Origin: Chloroflexota bacterium
GTDB taxonomy: Bacteria > Chloroflexota > Anaerolineae > Promineifilales > Promineifilaceae
DNA length: 7,148 bases
Direction: 5' to 3'
Assembly: GCA_008501785.1 (NCBI GenBank)
Contig: QQUD01000285.1
Location: 1-7,148 of the forward strand
Shown here: positions 1 through 3,711 of the stretch, piece by piece
Numbering within the stretch: position 1 is the first letter of the stretch
How the letters are laid out: the number at the start of each line of letters is the position of its first letter
Notes under the pieces: model-generated
Seen by the model: only the letters and a program-made list of their open reading frames with translations
The model's database searches: none
What the model was told of the DNA's origin: nothing
Program-made: the position numbers and the translations under genes

Positions 1-934
1 GTCGGCCGTATCGTGTTCTTAACAACCCAGCAGGCACCGCAAACAAAATAAATGTAATTGTCACAGCTCCGGCATAAATCGATGCCCTTCCTGCCGAAAT
101 GCCCAACGTAAACACAGCAAACGATGACAAACCGGCTTCAATTGCATTAAACGCCATAAACCAGAACAAAATGCCAAGCAAGACAAACAAGCCGCTTTTG
201 TTTTCGTTACTGAAAACAGTTCGCAAATTTTCCAGCACCCCAGCCTGTTCTGGCTTTTCATCCAGCAAGATTTCACGGGGTTCTTTGACGCCAAACACAG
301 CAACCACTGCCGCCGCTATGAGCAAAATCGCCCCACCAATGAACGGGGCGGAACGTCCTACTGCATCAAACAGATAGCCGCCACCAAAGAATGCCAACAA
401 GCCACCAATACCGCCCATCAAATTGATGATGCCGTTGGCTTTACTACGCTGTTCTGGTAGATACAGGTCACCCAACCAGGCCACCGTTGGCGAACGAAAG
501 ATGGACATGCCAAAATTGGTGATAAGGATGAAGACGGCGATGGAAACGGCCGTTTGTGCAAACGGAATCAGCGTAAACCCAACCACCGCAATCGGTACGC
601 CCATCAAAATCCATCCCTTGCGCCGGCCAAACCGGTTCCAGGTTTGATCACTTTTGGCCCCTACCCACGGCTGTATAAACACATTGATGATGTTGTCCCA
701 GGTCATAATAAACAACGCCAACGACGGAGCCAGCCCAAACCCAACAATTGAAGGGAGTTCTCGCCCCGCTTCCAATAACTGTGCTTCAAACTCCGGGTTG
801 CCTGCCTGCAAAAAAATGGGAATGAACTGGTTGAAAATCGGCCACACAATACTAATTCCCAAAAACCCAAACCCAACAACCAATGTTTTTCGATAGCTAA
901 AATCTTGTTTCTGCTCAACATTTACTTGGGACAC
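1..934 (-). CDS. SLC45-like MFS transporter, N-terminal 311 residues (cut by window edge)
   Basis: A major facilitator superfamily secondary carrier in the cytoplasmic membrane; the bacterial SLC45/GPH-like branch usually moves sugars or glycosides with a cation, but the substrate here cannot be read from sequence. The open frame runs without a stop from a GTG at 934 to the left edge, so the C-terminal part is missing. Visible features: hydrophobic helix at residues 17-42; an 'FIMTWDNIINVFIQPWVG' helix (75-92); MFS motif A (G92, S95, D96, R101, G103-R104-R105-K106); the conserved stretch R148-S-P with D156 and 'RSKANGIINLMGG' (163-175), typical of this branch; helices to about residue 216; a charged central loop (216-246); then helices of the second half. 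GTG is preferred because the in-frame upstream sequence has GGAGAGG just before it, whereas the overlapping ATG at 937 is in another frame and hits a stop after four codons. It is divergent from focA across a 212-bp spacer. Confidence 0.88.
   Translation of the reverse strand, partial: MSQVNVEQKQDFSYRKTLVVGFGFLGISIVWPIFNQFIPIFLQAGNPEFEAQLLEAGRELPSIVGFGLAPSLALFIMTWDNIINVFIQPWVGAKSDQTWNRFGRRKGWILMGVPIAVVGFTLIPFAQTAVSIAVFILITNFGMSIFRSPTVAWLGDLYLPEQRSKANGIINLMGGIGGLLAFFGGGYLFDAVGRSAPFIGGAILLIAAAVVAVFGVKEPREILLDEKPEQAGVLENLRTVFSNENKSGLFVLLGILFWFMAFNAIEAGLSSFAVFTLGISAGRASIYAGAVTITFILFAVPAGLLRTRYGR
545..554. repeat. AACGGCCGTT palindrome, copy 1 (MFS gene)
   Basis: Exact copy, extended to a 12-bp palindrome AAACGGCCGTTT (544-555). 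Read by the MFS gene as Thr-Ala-Val (ACG GCC GTT), residues 128-130. Confidence 0.9.
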
Positions 935-937
935 ATT

Positions 938-944
938 CCTCTCC
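938..944 (-). promoter_or_regulatory. Ribosome binding site deciding the GTG start of the MFS gene
   Basis: On the minus strand GGAGAGG is followed by AAT and then GTG at 934. The overlapping ATG (937-935) gives only Met-Cys-Pro-Lys-stop, so the GTG is the first workable start. GTG-Ser-Gln-Val leads directly into the transporter frame. Confidence 0.6.
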
Positions 945-1000
945 GATTACCGATCACTGATAACCACTTACCAATTACCAATCACCGATTATGATTCACC
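945..1000. repeat. Degenerate tandem heptamer repeat (8 units, consensus RATTACC)
   Basis: The plus strand divides cleanly into eight consecutive 7-mers: GATTACC (945), GATCACT (952), GATAACC (959), ACTTACC (966), AATTACC (973), AATCACC (980), GATTATG (987) and ATTCACC (994). Most units differ from the consensus by one or two bases. This resembles the short tandemly repeated repetitive (STRR) heptamers known in filamentous cyanobacteria. It occupies the start-proximal part of the spacer between the MFS gene and focA, within the presumed MFS leader. Confidence 0.7.
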
Positions 1001-1027
1001 CATTGCACATATAAAATTTCACGGCAC

Positions 1028-1056
1028 AATATCGGGCAATGTTATATCAATGACAA
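1028..1056 (-). promoter_or_regulatory. Candidate sigma70-type promoter for the MFS gene
   Basis: Minus-strand TTGTCA (1056-1051; 5 of 6 to TTGACA), a 17-nt spacer and GATATT (1033-1028; 4 of 6 to TATAAT). It would give a leader of roughly 85-90 nt that contains the heptamer repeats. The -10 match is only moderate and other weak combinations exist nearby, so this is tentative. I found no comparably good promoter for focA on the plus strand. Confidence 0.3.
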
Positions 1057-1135
1057 AACATGGTCGAGAAAAAAATAAGGCAAAAATGAACGTGTTAAAA
1101 ACCACTGACTGACACAAATCTACGTAATTTTTGCT

Positions 1136-1141
1136 AAGGAG
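1136..1141 (+). promoter_or_regulatory. Ribosome binding site of focA
   Basis: AAGGAG lies five bases before the ATG at 1147, a near-ideal Shine-Dalgarno sequence and spacing. It fixes the focA start and is the best such site in the window. Confidence 0.8.
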
Positions 1142-1146
1142 TTATC

Positions 1147-2043
1147 ATGGAAGGTTTTTCAGTAGATGCGCTTGTGCCAAAGGCAATGGCGCAGAAAGCA
1201 GAGGATGTAGGTGTATCCAAAGCGGGACTTGGTCCATTGCGTATGTTGGCATTAGCAATTTTAGCAGGCGCATTCATTGGTCTCGGTGCTATTTTTGCCA
1301 CTACGATTACGACAGGGGCAAGTGAGTTGCCCTTTGGTGTTGGCAAGCTTTTGGGGGGCCTCGTCTTTTGCCTGGGCCTCATTTTGGTCATCGGAGCTGG
1401 TGCAGAACTGTTCACGGGGAACAATTTGATCGTGATGGGCTGGGCCAGCCGCAAAGTTAGCACGGGCGCATTGCTGCGTAATTGGATCATTGTTTATGTT
1501 GGCAACTTTATTGGATCAATTGCCACTGCTTACTTTATGTTATTAAGCAAGCAATATACATTCGGGGCTGGTGCAATCGGCTTAAATGTGCTCAATATCG
1601 CCAACCACAAAGTTCACCTGGGGTTTGGGCAAGCGCTCGTCTTAGGCGTGCTTTGTAATGCACTCGTCTGTCTGGCTGTTTGGCTAACCTTTGGTGCCCG
1701 CACATCAACAGACAAAATTTTGGCGATTATATTTCCGATTACGGCTTTTGTTGCCGCTGGTTTTGAACACAGCGTGGCAAATATGTATTTCATCCCAATG
1801 GGGCTATTCGTCAAATCGGGTGCAGATGCTTCGTTTTGGGCAAATATTGGCAAAACGACCGCAGATTATGCAGATCTCACCTGGGGTAACTTTTTCCTGG
1901 TAAACTTACTGCCAGTCACTATCGGTAACATCATCGGAGGCGTGGTTATGGTTGGTTTTGCATATTGGTTCATTTATTTGCGTCCAACCTGGACCAACAA
2001 TCCGTTTTACATGAACAAAAATCTGCAAGACAGTACAGATTAG
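1147..2043 (+). CDS. focA: FocA-type formate channel (FNT family)
   Basis: Pentameric inner-membrane formate/nitrite-family channel that passes formate (and often other small monovalent anions) in both directions; in fermenters it exports or re-imports formate made by pyruvate formate-lyase. At 298 residues it is close to E. coli FocA (285). Six hydrophobic helices are visible (about 32-56, 68-90, 109-133, 161-182, 190-206, 248-276). Diagnostic features: 'GAELFTGN' 85-92 with T90, 'NWIIVYVGNF' 112-121, K155 in the 'HKVH' loop, and 'GFEHSVANM' 205-213 with H208. T90, K155 and H208 correspond to T91, K156 and H209 of E. coli FocA. 'NLLPVTIGNIIGG' sits in the last helix region. These residues favour the formate branch over nitrite (NirC) or hydrosulfide branches. 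The gene stands alone: no pflA/pflB, formate dehydrogenase or nitrite reductase is beside it. A strong hairpin follows and a LysR gene comes next. Confidence 0.92.
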   Translation: MEGFSVDALVPKAMAQKAEDVGVSKAGLGPLRMLALAILAGAFIGLGAIFATTITTGASELPFGVGKLLGGLVFCLGLILVIGAGAELFTGNNLIVMGWASRKVSTGALLRNWIIVYVGNFIGSIATAYFMLLSKQYTFGAGAIGLNVLNIANHKVHLGFGQALVLGVLCNALVCLAVWLTFGARTSTDKILAIIFPITAFVAAGFEHSVANMYFIPMGLFVKSGADASFWANIGKTTADYADLTWGNFFLVNLLPVTIGNIIGGVVMVGFAYWFIYLRPTWTNNPFYMNKNLQDSTD

Positions 2044-2048
2044 CATAA

Positions 2049-2077
2049 GAATGATGGCGGCTTGGCCGCCATCATTC
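2049..2077 (+). terminator. Strong hairpin after focA, probable terminator
   Basis: A perfect 13-bp stem (2049-2061 with 2065-2077, 5' arm GAATGATGGCGGC) closes a TTG loop, starting five bases after the focA stop. There is no clean T-run behind it (CCTAAAAATT follows), so it may be a weak or factor-assisted terminator or an mRNA 3'-end stabiliser. It ends 13 bases before the proposed LysR start codon and so separates the two genes. Confidence 0.6.
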
Positions 2078-2090
2078 CCTAAAAATTCAC

Positions 2091-2987
2091 ATGAACGCTT
2101 TGCGAATGGAAATCGGGCAAATTGAGGCTTTTCTCGCCGTTGTGCGCGAAGGTAGTTTTACAAATGCTGCGGTTCGACTGAGCCTGACACAACCTTCTTT
2201 AAGCGCACGCATTCATCAATTAGAACAAAATTTAGGTGGAGAGCTATTTCATCGGGATAAGCGTCCTGTGCAGTTAACGTCACTGGGTGACGTGTTTATC
2301 GATTACGCGGAGCGTGCCACGGAATTACTTGAGGCCGGATATGAGGCCGTCCATTCCACGCGACTAGGGGTGACGGGTCGGGTGTCGGTATGTAGCCCAT
2401 TTTCGCTGGCTTCTTATTTGCTACCTGAAGTTGTAGACCGCTTTAGTCAAGCACATCCACAGGCAGAGCTTTACGTGGAAACGGGTCATTCTGATTTCGC
2501 CGTCAATCAATTGTTGGAAGGGTTTGTCAATTTGGCGCTGGCGGCTGCCTTTCCACGCTATATGGGACAAACGCAATCTTTGTTACGCCTGCATGATGAA
2601 ATGGTTGTCGCCGTCTCTCCCAAACACGAGCTGGCTCTGGAAAAAAATATACCCATTCAAACGTTGTGGCAATATCGGTCACTGGTTGTGCATTGGGGGA
2701 CTGCTTTTACTGCATATATTCGCAGTTTACGCCAAATGGTTCACGCGCAAGGGTCGTTGGTGCGTGTGCCATTGGCGGTGGCGCTGCCGATGGCGCAACA
2801 GACGGATACGGTTGTTTTTTTGCCAAAAAGGTTAACGGCCGTTTCCAAACTCGCCATCCTCGACGTGCCCGGCTTCCAATTCGACTGGGATGCCGTTTTA
2901 CTCACCCGACCCGGTCGCACTCCCACCGTATTAGAACAATCCTTTGTCGATATGGTTGCTACCGTCTGGAAAAGTGGCGCACCATAA
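2091..2987 (+). CDS. LysR-family transcriptional regulator
   Basis: DNA-binding transcription factor of the LysR (LTTR) family, 298 residues, the usual family length. The N-terminal winged helix-turn-helix is clear: 'IEAFLAVVREGSFTNAA' then 'LSLTQPSLSARIHQLEQNLG' (residues 11-49), with the conserved S22-F23, A26-A27, Q34-P35-S36 and L44-E45, followed by the linker helix (about 60-90). The C-terminal effector-binding domain (about 93-292) contains 'SVCSPFSLASYLLPEVVDRF'; its ligand is unknown. No Shine-Dalgarno precedes the ATG at 2091. An in-frame ATG at 2106 would begin 'MEIGQIEAF', which fits the typical LTTR N-terminus slightly better, but it also lacks one. LTTRs often control an adjacent gene, usually divergent; here focA is upstream and co-oriented, so control of focA is only a guess. 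One AACGGCCGTT copy lies at 2834-2843. Confidence 0.9.
   Translation: MNALRMEIGQIEAFLAVVREGSFTNAAVRLSLTQPSLSARIHQLEQNLGGELFHRDKRPVQLTSLGDVFIDYAERATELLEAGYEAVHSTRLGVTGRVSVCSPFSLASYLLPEVVDRFSQAHPQAELYVETGHSDFAVNQLLEGFVNLALAAAFPRYMGQTQSLLRLHDEMVVAVSPKHELALEKNIPIQTLWQYRSLVVHWGTAFTAYIRSLRQMVHAQGSLVRVPLAVALPMAQQTDTVVFLPKRLTAVSKLAILDVPGFQFDWDAVLLTRPGRTPTVLEQSFVDMVATVWKSGAP
2834..2843. repeat. AACGGCCGTT palindrome, copy 2 (LysR gene)
   Basis: Exact copy. Read by the LysR gene as Thr-Ala-Val within 'RLTAVSK'. Confidence 0.9.
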
Positions 2988-3076
2988 ATGCATTCTTAAC
3001 ACACCCTGCAAAATCCATAACACAGTTATAAAATATAGTTTGGCAGCAAATCAATACTCTGTTTTAGAAGTTTCTA

Positions 3077-3137
3077 GCATTTCCCCGGAACCTTTCAAAA
3101 GGCACATTAGCCTGGTAATTAGTTTCCGGGGAAATGC
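3077..3137 (+). repeat. Perfect 14-bp inverted repeat with 33-nt structured loop (terminator-like)
   Basis: GCATTTCCCCGGAA (3077-3090) and its exact reverse complement (3124-3137) flank 33 nt. The interior can itself fold: CCTTT/AAAGG (3091-3095 with 3098-3102), or alternatively GGC/GCC (3101-3103 with 3110-3112). TTATTTTT follows at 3141-3148. It lies 90 bases after the LysR stop and 71 bases before the DUF427 start. It could be the LysR terminator, a leader structure for the DUF427 gene, or a small palindromic repeat element. The sequence is certain; the role is not. Confidence 0.65.
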
Positions 3138-3193
3138 ACATTATTTTTGAAACAGTGTAATCAATTGAACGTGTTTTATTTCAGTTGAATACA

Positions 3194-3200
3194 GAGAGGA
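3194..3200 (+). promoter_or_regulatory. Ribosome binding site of the DUF427 gene
   Basis: GAGAGGA lies seven bases before the ATG at 3208 and supports this start. No convincing -10/-35 pair is visible in the preceding AT-rich stretch (TTGAAC at 3165 is not followed by a good -10). Confidence 0.55.
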
Positions 3201-3207
3201 TATATTC

Positions 3208-3702
3208 ATGAAACCCAAACGAATCGAACCAGGTCCCGGTCAAGAATCAGTCTGGGATTACCCACGCCCGCCCCGGGTAGAGGCTGTAGACAAACCTATC
3301 AAAATCATCTGCAATGGAAAAGTTATTGCAGAAACAACCCGTGCCCAGCGCGTTCTCGAAACCAGCCATCCACCCGTCTACTACATTCCGTTGGAAGACA
3401 TCAAACGAGAATATCTGGTCCCGCGTTCGAACACATCTTTTTGCGAGTTTAAAGGGACTGCTCGTTACTATGGCCTATTTGTCGATGATGTGCAGGTGCC
3501 GATAGCTGCCTGGTATTATCCAGACCCCAGCCCCGGCTTTGAGGCCATCAAAATGCATCTGGCATTTTATGCACAATTAATGGACGCTTGTTATGTGGAT
3601 GGCGAGGAAGTCACACCACAACCGGGTGGCTTCTATGGGGGCTGGATTACCAGTGATGTCGTTGGACCTTTTAAAGGAGAACCCGACACAGAATTTTGGT
3701 AG
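3208..3702 (+). CDS. DUF427 (NTP_transf_9-like) domain protein
   Basis: A 164-residue soluble protein that is essentially one DUF427 domain (Pfam PF04248, also labelled NTP_transf_9). Biochemical function is not established for the family despite that name. Recognisable motifs in order: 'VWDYPRPPRVE' 15-25; 'NGKVIAETTRAQRVLETSHPPVYYIP' region 36-61; 'TSFCEFKGTARYY' 76-88 with C79, E80, K82 and G83; 'AAWYYPDP' 100-107; 'AFYAQLMDACYVDGE' 119-133; and the C-terminal 'GGFYGGWIT' 140-148 with 'GPFKG' 153-157. All family hallmarks are intact, so it looks functional. No signal peptide or membrane segment; cytoplasmic by inference. It is an independent unit with its own Shine-Dalgarno and faces the next gene tail to tail across nine bases, with no terminator hairpin between. 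Confidence 0.88.
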   Translation: MKPKRIEPGPGQESVWDYPRPPRVEAVDKPIKIICNGKVIAETTRAQRVLETSHPPVYYIPLEDIKREYLVPRSNTSFCEFKGTARYYGLFVDDVQVPIAAWYYPDPSPGFEAIKMHLAFYAQLMDACYVDGEEVTPQPGGFYGGWITSDVVGPFKGEPDTEFW

Positions 3703-3711
3703 GCATGATAA

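Noticed and set aside
1..10. CGGCCG core at the left edge as a ninth AACGGCCGTT copy
   Set aside because: The flanks are GT/TA instead of AA/TT, so it is not an exact copy; it encodes the Tyr-Gly-Arg of the MFS loop.
99..896. Several short plus-strand open frames in the first 900 bases
   Set aside because: All lie opposite the MFS transporter frame, which is continuous from 934 to the edge and carries clear MFS motifs.
1085..1125. GTGT...ACAC half-sites upstream of focA as an operator
   Set aside because: Only four-base arms with a long spacer; below what would be convincing by eye.
1134..1490. Open minus-strand frame of 118 codons opposite focA
   Set aside because: Proline/alanine-rich shadow of the well-supported focA frame; no family resemblance.
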